Assembly: GCF_020404405.1 (NCBI RefSeq)
Contig: NZ_JAIZDA010000002.1
Location: 1-64,000 of the forward strand
DNA: 64,000 nucleotides
Direction of reading: 5' to 3'
Source: Novosphingobium sp. FKTRR1
Lineage (GTDB): Bacteria > Pseudomonadota > Alphaproteobacteria > Sphingomonadales > Sphingomonadaceae
Positions 1 to 7,660 of the stretch are shown one piece after another (the stretch's first letter is position 1; each line of letters begins with the position of its first letter). The position numbers and the translations under genes were made by a program. Below the pieces are notes generated by a model, which saw only the letters and a list, made by a program, of their open reading frames with translations, did not search any database and was not told where the DNA came from.

Positions 1-1
1 C

Positions 2-106
2 CTCGCCAAAGACTGGGAACGCTCCATCGAGAGCTCGACCGCGTGGGCGAATATCGCTTCTATCCGGATGCTAACCCGCAGAATTGCGCGACTTTCAGCC
101 GCATGA
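2..106 (+). mobile_element. IS5-type transposase, C-terminal end (partial, cut by window edge)
   Basis: In the second reading frame the first 105 bases are open and encode LAKDWERSIESS followed by an IASIRMLTRRIAR-like ending and a TGA stop. This matches the usual C-terminus of IS5-family DDE transposases, where a conserved 'AKDWE..I.SS.AW..IASIR...RR' stretch lies after the catalytic glutamate. The catalytic DDE residues and the left terminal inverted repeat lie outside the window. The right end may lie near the CTAA at 126-129, which resembles the YTAR target of IS5 elements, but no inverted repeat can be checked. The competing frame (stop at 115-117) has no recognisable family features. 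Confidence 0.6.
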
Positions 107-129
107 CAGACTTTTGAATCGGGCTCTAA

Positions 130-163
130 GGCGGCCATCCCCTGGGGTGGCCGCCCTTTTTTT
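130..163 (+). terminator. Rho-independent terminator
   Basis: A G+C-rich hairpin with arms 130-141 and 144-155 (one G-T wobble, very small loop) is followed by a run of seven T at 157-163. It lies directly behind the transposase fragment and would isolate the suf operon from upstream transcription. It may belong to the element or to a gene the element landed next to. Confidence 0.75.
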
Positions 164-358
164 GGTCCGGACCAGTTTTCGCTGCGCAAGCGCTTATTCG
201 TCCTTTCAGCTACTTGCAGGCGCAACCGCCATACATCCGTCCGCCATGCGGGGTGCCCTGTGGTTTCACGCGGCGCGTCAATCATCTGCCCCAAAAGCCG
301 AAGCCACCCCGCTTGCTTTGCCGATTCCGCAGGCCTAGGGGGAACCGGAGCGATTCGG

Positions 359-370
359 TCCGATTTCGGA
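359..370. promoter_or_regulatory. Candidate operator upstream of the suf regulator
   Basis: TCCGA-TT-TCGGA is an inverted repeat with 5-bp arms. It lies just before the ribosome binding site (AAAGGGA, 384-390) of the Rrf2-type gene. Related CGATTC/CGATTT words occur at 322 and 351. Rrf2/IscR proteins commonly autoregulate, so this could be the autoregulatory site. The arms are short and the assignment is inference only. Confidence 0.25.
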
Positions 371-401
371 TCGGGTGCCGCCCAAAGGGACTTCTGGTTC
401 G

Positions 402-848
402 ATGCGACTGTCCAGCATGGCCGATTATGCCGTCGTCACGATGACCGCCGCAGCGCGGCATTGCGGCCACGCGCGCGTCTCTGCGCAGCAACTTGCCGAC
501 GAAACCGGCCTCCCGGTTCCCACCGTGCAGAAGCTTGTCAGCAAGCTGTCTGCCGCCGGCCTGCTCAAGGCGGTGCGCGGCGCGGGCGGCGGCCTGAAGC
601 TGGCACGGCCGGCAGCCGCGATTTCGGTGGCCGATATCGTCGAGGCAATCGAGGGTCCGATCGCACTGGCTGCCTGCAGCGAACCTGGCCGCACGGTCTG
701 CACGCTTGAAGATGCGTGCTGCGTTCGTCCGCATTGGCCCGCCGTCGATGCTGCCGTGCGCGGCGCGCTGGCCGACATTCCGCTCACCCGCTTTGCCACG
801 CCGCGCCTCACCGCGCTGGCGAGCCCTGCGGCAGAGGTTGCCGCATGA
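402..848 (+). CDS. Rrf2-family regulator of the SUF operon
   Basis: A 148-residue winged-helix transcription factor of the Rrf2/IscR family, of the subgroup found at the head of suf operons. Residues 1-70 form the HTH (start [12 protein letters not shown], with a recognition-helix region [12 protein letters not shown]). Cys92, Cys100 and Cys106/107 form the cluster that in family members binds an Fe-S centre and lets the protein sense Fe-S status. The ATG at 402 is preferred over an upstream in-frame GTG at 375 because AAAGGGA lies 11 bases ahead and the family begins at this motif. The TGA overlaps the ATG of sufB (ATGA), so the two are translationally coupled. It probably represses the operon when clusters are plentiful. 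Confidence 0.85.
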   Translation: MRLSSMADYAVVTMTAAARHCGHARVSAQQLADETGLPVPTVQKLVSKLSAAGLLKAVRGAGGGLKLARPAAAISVADIVEAIEGPIALAACSEPGRTVCTLEDACCVRPHWPAVDAAVRGALADIPLTRFATPRLTALASPAAEVAA

Positions 849-2368
849 CCAAGGAAATCACCATTACCCAATCCCCCTTGCAGGATGCATTGATCGAAAC
901 GCCGGTCAAGGATCAGGCCGCGCGCGACGCTGCGGCCCGCGTGGCCGATTACGAGCACGGCTGGGTTTCGGACATCGAGCAGGAATACGGACCGAAAGGC
1001 CTGTCCGAGGATACCGTCCGCTACATCTCGGCCAAGAAGGACGAGCCCGAGTGGATGCTTGACTGGCGGTTGAAGGCCTATCGCCACTGGCTGACGATGC
1101 CAACGCCCGATTGGGCCAAGCTGTCGATCCCGCCGATCGACTATCAGGACGCCTATTACTGGGCCGCTCCCAAGACCAAGGATGGGCCCAAGAGCCTGGA
1201 CGAGGTCGATCCCGAACTGCTGCGCGTCTATGAAAAGCTGGGCATCCCGCTGGCCGAGCAGGCCGTGCTGGCCGGCGTCGAAGGCGCGCGCAAGATCGCG
1301 GTCGATGCCGTGTTCGACAGCGTGTCGGTGGCCACCACCTTCCGCAAGGAGCTGGAAGCGGCGGGCGTGATCTTCCGCTCGATCAGCGAGGCGATCCGCG
1401 AATATCCCGATCTGGTCCGCCGCTGGCTGGGCAAAGTCGTGCCGATGCACGACAACTATTTTGCCGCGCTCAACTGCGCGGTCTTTTCCGACGGTACCTT
1501 CGTCTACATCCCCGAAGGCGTGCGCTGCCCGATGGAGCTGTCGACCTATTTCCGCATCAATGCCCAGAACACCGGACAGTTCGAACGCACCCTGATCGTG
1601 GCCGACAAGGGCGCCTATGTGTCCTATCTCGAAGGCTGCACGGCGCCGCAGCGTGACGAAAACCAGTTGCATGCTGCCGTGGTCGAACTGGTCGCGCTCG
1701 ACGATGCCGAAATCAAGTATTCCACCGTGCAGAACTGGTATCCCGGCGATGCGCAAGGCAAGGGCGGCATCTACAACTTCGTCACCAAGCGAGCGCTGTG
1801 CCAGGGCGCGCGCAGCAAGGTGTCTTGGACCCAGGTCGAAACCGGCAGCGCGGTGACGTGGAAGTACCCCAGTTGCGTGCTCAACGGCGATGACAGCGTC
1901 GGGGAGTTCTACTCGGTCGCGGTCACCAACAACTATCAGCAGGCCGATACCGGTACCAAGATGATCCACAACGGCAAGCGTACCCGCTCGACCATCGTGT
2001 CGAAGGGGATCAGCGCGGGCCACAGCAACAACACCTATCGCGGGCTGGTGCGCGTGGCACCGCAGGCCGAAGGCGTGCGCAACTTCACCCAGTGCGACAG
2101 CCTGCTGCTGGGAGCCGACTGCGGTGCGCATACCGTGCCTTATATCGAGGTGCGCAACCCCAGCGCCACGATCGAGCACGAGGCGACGACCAGCAAGATC
2201 AGCGACGATCAGCTTTATTACGCGATGCAGCGCGGGCTCGATCAGGAAAGCGCGGTGGCGCTGATCGTCAACGGCTTCGCGCGCGAGGTATTGCAGCAGC
2301 TGCCGATGGAATTCGCGGTCGAGGCGCAGAAGCTGCTGGGCATCAGCCTTGAAGGAAGCGTCGGATGA
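845..2368 (+). CDS. sufB: Fe-S cluster assembly scaffold SufB
   Basis: SufB, 507 residues, is the scaffold subunit of the cytoplasmic SufBCD complex on which Fe-S clusters are built from sulfide delivered by SufS. The conserved core is complete: a SYLEGCTAP motif (Cys265) and an [11 protein letters not shown] motif (Cys417), followed by the typical [14 protein letters not shown] segment. The start at 845 overlaps the stop of the Rrf2 gene and begins MTKEITITQ. The N-terminal ~50 residues are family-variable. Its own stop overlaps the next start (ATGA at 2365), so it heads a coupled operon. Confidence 0.96.
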   Translation: MTKEITITQSPLQDALIETPVKDQAARDAAARVADYEHGWVSDIEQEYGPKGLSEDTVRYISAKKDEPEWMLDWRLKAYRHWLTMPTPDWAKLSIPPIDYQDAYYWAAPKTKDGPKSLDEVDPELLRVYEKLGIPLAEQAVLAGVEGARKIAVDAVFDSVSVATTFRKELEAAGVIFRSISEAIREYPDLVRRWLGKVVPMHDNYFAALNCAVFSDGTFVYIPEGVRCPMELSTYFRINAQNTGQFERTLIVADKGAYVSYLEGCTAPQRDENQLHAAVVELVALDDAEIKYSTVQNWYPGDAQGKGGIYNFVTKRALCQGARSKVSWTQVETGSAVTWKYPSCVLNGDDSVGEFYSVAVTNNYQQADTGTKMIHNGKRTRSTIVSKGISAGHSNNTYRGLVRVAPQAEGVRNFTQCDSLLLGADCGAHTVPYIEVRNPSATIEHEATTSKISDDQLYYAMQRGLDQESAVALIVNGFAREVLQQLPMEFAVEAQKLLGISLEGSVG

Positions 2369-2736
2369 TTATGGCCCTGTTGCTTCTGGGCGGGGTCGAA
2401 GTGCCCGATTCGACACCTGCGCTGGATGCGGTGAAGACGTGCAACCGCGTCGAGATCCGCAAGATGATCAGCAGCGAGCCGCACCGCCGCACCGAATTTG
2501 CCGCCGCCGCCTATGCCGAGCAGCGCACCATTGCGCAGGAACGTGCGGCGATTCTGGCGGCACCGGTATCGACACCGGCCGGACAGGCCAGTACCGCCAA
2601 TGCACTTGCCCAGCTTGATGGGCGGCAGAAGCAGCTTGACGATTCCCGCGCAATCGAACGGTCATGGCGTGACCTGTTCGATGAAATGCGCGCCGATTTC
2701 CTCGCCAACTGCAACGGCAGGAAGGACAACCAATGA
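2365..2736 (+). CDS. Uncharacterised protein inside the suf operon
   Basis: A 123-residue protein coupled to both neighbours by ATGA overlaps. I do not recognise a family. Residues 1-10 ([10 protein letters not shown]) are hydrophobic and may be a short signal or anchor, but there is no clear cleavage site. The rest is polar and predicted helical, with many Ala/Arg/Glu/Gln and a C-terminal [19 protein letters not shown] segment. It has only two cysteines (Cys26 and one near the C-terminus), so it is unlikely to be a classical cluster carrier. Its position between sufB and sufC implies co-expression with Fe-S assembly, but no role can be stated. Confidence 0.7.
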   Translation: MIMALLLLGGVEVPDSTPALDAVKTCNRVEIRKMISSEPHRRTEFAAAAYAEQRTIAQERAAILAAPVSTPAGQASTANALAQLDGRQKQLDDSRAIERSWRDLFDEMRADFLANCNGRKDNQ

Positions 2737-3236
2737 AGCCGACACTCACCCTGCGTCCCGCCGACGAGCGTGACGACGCCCCCCGCGTACCCAAGAAGGG
2801 ACGCGGCTGGAACGTCACGACATCGCGGCTCGACGCGATCCACGAAACCGCGCGCGAAATGCGCCGCAACCCGACCGCTGCGCATTCCGCGCTGGCGCTC
2901 GAGCTCGGCAAGGCCGACCTTGGCAAGTACAAGTTCAAGGGCTTTGCCGTGATCGGCTCGGCCATCGCCGACTTCGCCTGCCTGCCGCTCAAGCTGGTTG
3001 TGATGCTGAGCGAAGGCGTTGCCGCGCCCGAAATCGAGCAGCGCCGCGACAAAAGCCTGAGCGAAATCGGCCTGCGGGTGATCCGCTATGACGCGGGCGA
3101 AGTGGCCGCCGATCCGGAAGGCGCCGCGCAAGCCGTGCTGGCCGAAATGAAGCAGCGCTTCAACGAACTGCGCGCCGCCCCGCGTGCTTATGGTGCCCGT
3201 CCGCAAAGCCATCGCCCTCACGGCGGTGGCCGATAA
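2733..3236 (+). CDS. DUF559-like protein inside the suf operon
   Basis: A 167-residue protein whose middle resembles DUF559, a Vsr/restriction-endonuclease-like fold: LRRN-like 'MRRNPTAAHSALALEL', then 'YKFKGFAVIGSAIADFACLPLKLVV' and 'LSEIGLRVIRYDAGEV'. In typical members ADFACL..KLVIE is followed by a D/E-G-x-Q/H catalytic segment. Here that position reads VVMLSEGVAAPEIEQRRD, so the usual DGGQH residues are missing and nuclease activity is doubtful. It starts in an ATGA overlap with the preceding gene and is followed by 51 bases before sufC. The function in the suf operon is unknown. Confidence 0.7.
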   Translation: MKPTLTLRPADERDDAPRVPKKGRGWNVTTSRLDAIHETAREMRRNPTAAHSALALELGKADLGKYKFKGFAVIGSAIADFACLPLKLVVMLSEGVAAPEIEQRRDKSLSEIGLRVIRYDAGEVAADPEGAAQAVLAEMKQRFNELRAAPRAYGARPQSHRPHGGGR

Positions 3237-3287
3237 CCCGATCGCCGCGCCATCCCGACAAGCCTTGCGGAACCCGAAAGACTGCGA

Positions 3288-4037
3288 ATGACCATGCTCA
3301 CCATTGATTCCCTGTCCAACCAGATCGCTGGCAAGGCCATCCTGAAAGGGCTGTCGCTCACCATCAATCCGGGTGAGATCCATGCGATCATGGGGCCGAA
3401 CGGCGCGGGCAAGTCGACGCTGGCATATACGCTGGGCGGACGGCCCGGTTACGAAGTGACCGGCGGGACGGTGGACTTCGACGGACAGGATCTGCTTGCG
3501 CTGGAGCCGCACGAACGCGCGGCAGCAGGGCTGTTCCTTGGCTTCCAGTATCCGGTCGAAATTCCCGGTGTCTCGTTCGTCCAGTTCCTGCGCGAAGCGG
3601 CCAATGCCCAGCGCAAGAACCGTGGCGAAGCGCCGCTGTCGGGGGGCGAATTCCTCAAGCTGGCGCGCGAGAAGGCCGCGCTGCTGCGCATGGATATGGA
3701 CATGCTCAAGCGCCCGGTGAACGTCGGCTTTTCGGGTGGTGAAAAGAAGCGCGCCGAAATGGTGCAGATGGGCATCCTCGATCCCAAACTGGCGATCCTC
3801 GACGAGACGGACTCGGGGCTGGACATCGACGCGCTGCGCATTTGCGGCGAAGGCATCAACGCGATCATGCGCAAGCCCGACAAAGCCGTGTTGCTGATCA
3901 CGCACTACCAGCGCCTGCTCGATTACGTGAAGCCCGATTTCGTCCACGTGCTGGCAGGCGGCCGGATCATCAAGACCGGTGGCCCGGAACTCGCCCTCCA
4001 GCTTGAAAACGAAGGCTATGAGGCGGTGGCGGCATGA
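3288..4037 (+). CDS. sufC: Fe-S assembly ATPase SufC
   Basis: SufC, 249 residues, is the ABC-type ATPase of the SufBCD scaffold; it drives the conformational change needed for cluster assembly. Walker A is GPNGAGKS (36-43), the ABC signature FSGGEKKR (148-155), Walker B LAILDE (168-173) with the D-loop SGLD, and the switch histidine is in LLITHYQR (His206). Length is normal. It starts 51 bases after the DUF559-like gene; an ATG two codons later (3294) is an alternative. Its stop overlaps the sufD start. Confidence 0.97.
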   Translation: MTMLTIDSLSNQIAGKAILKGLSLTINPGEIHAIMGPNGAGKSTLAYTLGGRPGYEVTGGTVDFDGQDLLALEPHERAAAGLFLGFQYPVEIPGVSFVQFLREAANAQRKNRGEAPLSGGEFLKLAREKAALLRMDMDMLKRPVNVGFSGGEKKRAEMVQMGILDPKLAILDETDSGLDIDALRICGEGINAIMRKPDKAVLLITHYQRLLDYVKPDFVHVLAGGRIIKTGGPELALQLENEGYEAVAA

Positions 4038-4771
4038 CCGCACTGGATTTCCCCACGCGCAAGGACGAGGCGTTTCGCTACGCCGATCTTGCCGCGCTGG
4101 CCCCGCTCTGGCCGGTGCCGGTGGAGCCGATCCGCGTCGCTGCGGGAAGCAGCGCCGCGCTGACCGTCATTGCCGACGATGCAACCCACGCGGTTGCCCG
4201 CGATCTGGAACTGACGATCGAGGCCGGGGCCAGCTTCGACCTGCACTTGCTCAACGTTGCGGGCGCCTATGGCCGTCTGTCGGTCAGGGCGGTGCTGGGC
4301 GAAGGCGCGCGGTTCCATCTGGGCGCCGCGCAACTGGCGGGTGGCGACCAGACCGTCGAGATCGTGACCGAGGTAGTCCACACTGCGCCCGACGCCACCT
4401 CGCGGCAGGTAGTCCGGTCGGTGCTGGCGGGCCATGCCACCGGCAACTACCTTGGCCGCGTTACAGTGGATCGCGGCGCGATCGGCACCGATGGCGAACA
4501 GTCGGTGCGCGCGATGCTGCTCGACCGCACCGCCACCGCCAACGCCCGGCCCGAGCTGGAAATCTACGCCGACGACGTAAAGTGCGCGCATGGCTGCGCG
4601 GTGGGCGAACTGAGCGCCGAAGGGTTGTTCTACCTCGCCTCGCGCGGGGTGCCACCGGCACAAGCCAAGAAGCTGATGCTGCAGGCCTTTCTGGCCGAAG
4701 CTTTCGTTGGCGCGGCTGACGGGGACGCATTGAACGCCGCATCGCTGGCGGCGCTGGAGGCCTTGCTGTGA
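4034..4771 (+). CDS. sufD: Fe-S assembly protein SufD (short form)
   Basis: SufD, 245 residues, is the SufB paralogue that completes the SufBC2D scaffold. The C-terminal SufBD core is recognisable by LEIYADDVKCAHGCAVGEL followed by YLASRGVPPAQAKKLML. It is far shorter than E. coli SufD (about 420 residues) because the N-terminal region is reduced, which is common in alphaproteobacteria. It is coupled to sufC by ATGA and to sufS by GTGA. Confidence 0.92.
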   Translation: MTALDFPTRKDEAFRYADLAALAPLWPVPVEPIRVAAGSSAALTVIADDATHAVARDLELTIEAGASFDLHLLNVAGAYGRLSVRAVLGEGARFHLGAAQLAGGDQTVEIVTEVVHTAPDATSRQVVRSVLAGHATGNYLGRVTVDRGAIGTDGEQSVRAMLLDRTATANARPELEIYADDVKCAHGCAVGELSAEGLFYLASRGVPPAQAKKLMLQAFLAEAFVGAADGDALNAASLAALEALL

Positions 4772-5982
4772 GCACGGACACGCTGACTCGCTCGGCCACA
4801 CAATGGCCCGGACTGGTGCATGCCGACGGCCGCCGCTGGCACTATCTCGACACCGCCGCCACCGCGCAGAAGCCGCAAGTTGTCATTGACGCTACCGCCA
4901 ATGCGATGGGCCGCGACTATGCCACGGTGCATCGCGGGGTCTACACCCGCTCGGCCGAAATGACGCTCGCCTACGAAGCCGCGCGGCGTACCGTGGCGGC
5001 GCTGATCGGCGGCGATGAAAGCGAAGTGGTATTCACCCGCGGCGCGACCGAGGCGATCAACCTTGTCGCGCAAAGCTGGGGCGTGGCCAACTTGCGGCCC
5101 GGTGATCGCGTGCTGCTGTCTCAATTGGAGCACCATTCCAACATCGTCCCGTGGCAGTTGATCCGCGAGCGTACGGGGCTTGAGATCGACGTCTGCCCGC
5201 TGACCGCCGATGGCCGGATCGACCTTGATGCCGCCGAGCGCATGCTGACACCGGCGCACAAGCTGGTGGCCTTTGCCCATGTGTCGAACGTGCTGGGCTC
5301 GGTGCTCGACGCGCCTCGCGCGGTGGCGCTGGCGCATGGCGTGGGGGCAATGATCCTGCTCGATGGCTGTCAGGCGGTGGCGCGGCTGCCGGTCGATGTG
5401 GCGGCGCTGGGCTGCGATTTCTACGTCTTTTCCGGGCACAAGCTCTATGGCCCGACCGGCATCGGCGCGCTGTGGGCGAAGGCCGACATTCTGGCCGAAA
5501 TGGGTCCGTGGCAGGGCGGCGGATCGATGATCGACCGCGTGACTTTTGCCCAGACTACATGGGCCCCGGCCCCGCAGCGCTTCGAGGCGGGCACCCCTGC
5601 GATCATCGAGGCGCTCGGGCTGGCAACCGCGGTCGATTTCGTGCGCGATGCCGGGCTCGACGCGATCCACGCACACGAAACCGCCTTGGTGGCGCAGGCG
5701 CGTGCCGAGCTATCGCGGATCAATTCGGTCACGCTGTTCGGGCCGGAGGACAGCGCCGGGATCGTCAGTTTCGCGCTGGAAGGTGTGCACCCGCACGACC
5801 TTGGCACGATCCTGGACGAGGAGAACGTGGCGATCCGCGCAGGCCATCACTGCGCGCAACCGCTGATGGAGTATCTGGGCGTTCCGGCCACGGCGCGCGC
5901 CAGTTTCGGTGTTTACAGTGATGAAAGCGACATCGCCGCGCTGCTGCGCGGGATCGAGCGGACGATGAGGATATTCGGATGA
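4768..5982 (+). CDS. sufS: Cysteine desulfurase SufS
   Basis: SufS, 404 residues, is a PLP-dependent group II cysteine desulfurase that converts cysteine to alanine and passes the persulfide to the scaffold. The PLP lysine is Lys225 in FSGHKLYGPTG; EHHSN (121-125) lines the cofactor; the catalytic cysteine is Cys362 in RAGHHCAQP. The start is GTG at 4768, within a GTGA overlap with sufD. Group II enzymes usually need SufE or SufU for transfer; no such gene lies in this operon, so the partner must be elsewhere. Confidence 0.96.
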   Translation: MSTDTLTRSATQWPGLVHADGRRWHYLDTAATAQKPQVVIDATANAMGRDYATVHRGVYTRSAEMTLAYEAARRTVAALIGGDESEVVFTRGATEAINLVAQSWGVANLRPGDRVLLSQLEHHSNIVPWQLIRERTGLEIDVCPLTADGRIDLDAAERMLTPAHKLVAFAHVSNVLGSVLDAPRAVALAHGVGAMILLDGCQAVARLPVDVAALGCDFYVFSGHKLYGPTGIGALWAKADILAEMGPWQGGGSMIDRVTFAQTTWAPAPQRFEAGTPAIIEALGLATAVDFVRDAGLDAIHAHETALVAQARAELSRINSVTLFGPEDSAGIVSFALEGVHPHDLGTILDEENVAIRAGHHCAQPLMEYLGVPATARASFGVYSDESDIAALLRGIERTMRIFG

Positions 5983-6479
5983 ACGAGACCCCGAAGTTCG
6001 TTGTCGAGGAAGTGGAAGGCGTGTCCGCGCCGCGCCGCGCCCGTGTCGACGACATTCCCGAACCGGCCGAGCAGGCGGTCGAGGAAACCGCAGCGCAAAA
6101 GCTTGAGCGCAAGCGCGACTATCTCGACGGGTTCCTCATCGAAAAGCCGGCGGGCATTGCCCCGGGCGAGCCGGGTGGCGAGATTTACGAAGGCGTGATC
6201 TCGGCCCTGCGCGACATCTTCGACCCGGAAATTCCGGTCAACATCTACGATCTGGGGCTGATCTACGGCGTCGAGGTGGATGGCGAGGGCCACGCGGTCG
6301 TCACGATGACGCTGACCACGCCCCACTGTCCGGTGGCCGAATCAATGCCCGCAGAAGTGGAACTGCGCGTCAGTGCGGTGCCGGGCGTGCGCGATGCCGA
6401 GGTCAATCTGGTGTGGGATCCGCCATGGGATCCGCAAAAGATGAGCGATGACGCCAAGCTTGAACTTGGGATGCTGTGA
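5979..6479 (+). CDS. sufT: SUF-associated protein SufT (DUF59/MIP18 family)
   Basis: A 166-residue SufT. An acidic/basic N-terminal extension (1-65) precedes a DUF59 domain (about 70-166) with DPEIPVNIYDLGLIY and TLTTPHCP. Cys117 is the conserved cysteine of the family. SufT/MIP18 proteins help mature Fe-S targets, particularly under high demand. The gene starts in an ATGA overlap with sufS, which supports a role in the same pathway. Confidence 0.9.
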   Translation: MNETPKFVVEEVEGVSAPRRARVDDIPEPAEQAVEETAAQKLERKRDYLDGFLIEKPAGIAPGEPGGEIYEGVISALRDIFDPEIPVNIYDLGLIYGVEVDGEGHAVVTMTLTTPHCPVAESMPAEVELRVSAVPGVRDAEVNLVWDPPWDPQKMSDDAKLELGML

Positions 6480-6526
6480 CACCGTACCCATATCGGTGAC
6501 CTGCTGCCCTCAACGGGACAATTCCT

Positions 6527-6892
6527 GTGACGATCGAAACCAAGACCAAGATTCGCCAGCGCCCTGCCGCCGTGATCCTGACCCCCAGTGCCGAAGCGCG
6601 CATTGCCGCGCTGATGGCCGATGCGCCCGCCGATGCCATCGGGGTCAAGCTGTCGACCCCGCGCCGGGGCTGTTCGGGACTGGCGTATTCGGTCGACTAC
6701 GTGACCAGCGCCAATCCGATCGACGAGCGGATCGAGACACCGGGTGGCACCTTCTTCATCGACGGCGGTTCGGTGCTGTACCTGATTGGCAGCACGATGG
6801 ACTGGCAGGACGATGATTTCACCGCCGGGTTCGTGTTTACCAATCCCAACGCCAAGGGCACCTGCGGCTGCGGCGAAAGCTTCACGATCTGA
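6527..6892 (+). CDS. sufA: A-type Fe-S carrier (SufA/IscA/HesB family)
   Basis: A 121-residue A-type carrier that accepts clusters from the scaffold and delivers them to target proteins. The three conserved cysteines are present: Cys49 in RRGCSGLAYS, and Cys113 and Cys115 in TCGCGESF. The start is a GTG at 6527 with a weak GGGA eight bases upstream, 47 bases after sufT. It is the last recognisable suf gene; the following TetR gene starts at or inside its stop. Confidence 0.9.
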   Translation: MTIETKTKIRQRPAAVILTPSAEARIAALMADAPADAIGVKLSTPRRGCSGLAYSVDYVTSANPIDERIETPGGTFFIDGGSVLYLIGSTMDWQDDDFTAGFVFTNPNAKGTCGCGESFTI

Positions 6893-7593
6893 CCACCGAA
6901 GACGCCCTGACGGCGATCGCCCCTGCCCCGCGCGCCAAACGCCGGACAGGCGGCAGCGGCGGCTATCGCAAGGGTGAGGAATCGCGGCAGCGCATCCTGG
7001 AATCCGCGCTTGCCGAATTCGGCAGGGTCGGCTTTGCGGCGGCGACAACCCGCGCGATCGCGCAGCAAGCCGGCGCGACCCTGCCTTCGCTGCAATACTA
7101 TTTCGGCGGCAAGGAAGGCCTCTATCTCGCCTGCGCGCATGAAGTGGCCAAACGGTTTGCCCAGCGTACCGCAAGCGCTGCTGGCGATGCGCAATCGGCT
7201 CTTGCCGCAGGCGCCTCGCCCGAAGCGATCCGCCTGCAACTGAAGCGCACGATGGCCGCAGTTGCCCACGGCCTGACCGCCACCGACGAATCGACACTGT
7301 GGAGCGCGTTTGTTGCGCGCGAACTGCTCGAACCTGGCCCCGCGTTCGAGATCATGCACAATCAATTGTGGGCACCCGGCATCGAACTGGTGGCGACGCT
7401 GATCGCCCGCTTGCAAGGACGCGGCACCGTTGACGAGCCAGCCCGGATTCGTGCGATGATGATGATCGCCAGCCTGTCGGCGTTCCAGAACGGCCGCCAT
7501 GTGGCCCTGCGCGCGTTCGGTTGGGACGCTTTCGGTGCGGCCCAATTGGCCGCGATCACCGCCGTGCTCGACGCGGAAATCGATGCCCTTTGA
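6889..7593 (+). CDS. TetR-family regulator (CTG start proposed)
   Basis: The reading frame ending at 7593 encodes a complete TetR protein: a basic N-terminus (PRAKRRTGG), then ESRQRILESALAEFG, TTRAIAQQAGAT and QYYFGGKEGLYLAC, the standard HTH and hinge, followed by a C-terminal ligand domain of the DUF1956/CerR type. Scanning back to the in-frame stop at 6814-6816, no ATG, GTG or TTG occurs before the HTH. The best candidate is CTG at 6889 overlapping the sufA stop, giving 234 residues (MTTEDALTAIAP...). CTG at 6907 is an alternative. The GTG at 7144 would remove the DNA-binding domain and is unlikely. A palindrome between its stop and the next gene is a probable target. Confidence 0.75.
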   Translation: MTTEDALTAIAPAPRAKRRTGGSGGYRKGEESRQRILESALAEFGRVGFAAATTRAIAQQAGATLPSLQYYFGGKEGLYLACAHEVAKRFAQRTASAAGDAQSALAAGASPEAIRLQLKRTMAAVAHGLTATDESTLWSAFVARELLEPGPAFEIMHNQLWAPGIELVATLIARLQGRGTVDEPARIRAMMMIASLSAFQNGRHVALRAFGWDAFGAAQLAAITAVLDAEIDAL

Positions 7594-7599
7594 TGCGGC

Positions 7600-7628
7600 T
7601 TGAAAAACGTATCGATCGATAGTATTTC
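7600..7628 (+). promoter_or_regulatory. Promoter with TetR-type operator in the spacer
   Basis: A -35 of TTGAAA (7600-7605) and a -10 of TATTTC (7623-7628) are separated by 17 bases. The spacer contains the perfect 12-bp palindrome TATCGATCGATA (7610-7621); AAA/TTT at 7604-7606 and 7625-7627 extend the dyad. It sits between the TetR stop and the oxygenase start. This is the expected geometry for repression by the adjacent TetR protein. The boxes are seen; the regulator-site pairing is inferred. Confidence 0.6.
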
Positions 7629-7660
7629 TCGTCCCAATGCATAACGGGAGATTTGGGACC

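Noticed and set aside
425..2179. A 584-codon minus-strand frame opposite sufB
   Set aside because: Antisense to a conserved scaffold protein; low-complexity composition typical of a shadow frame.
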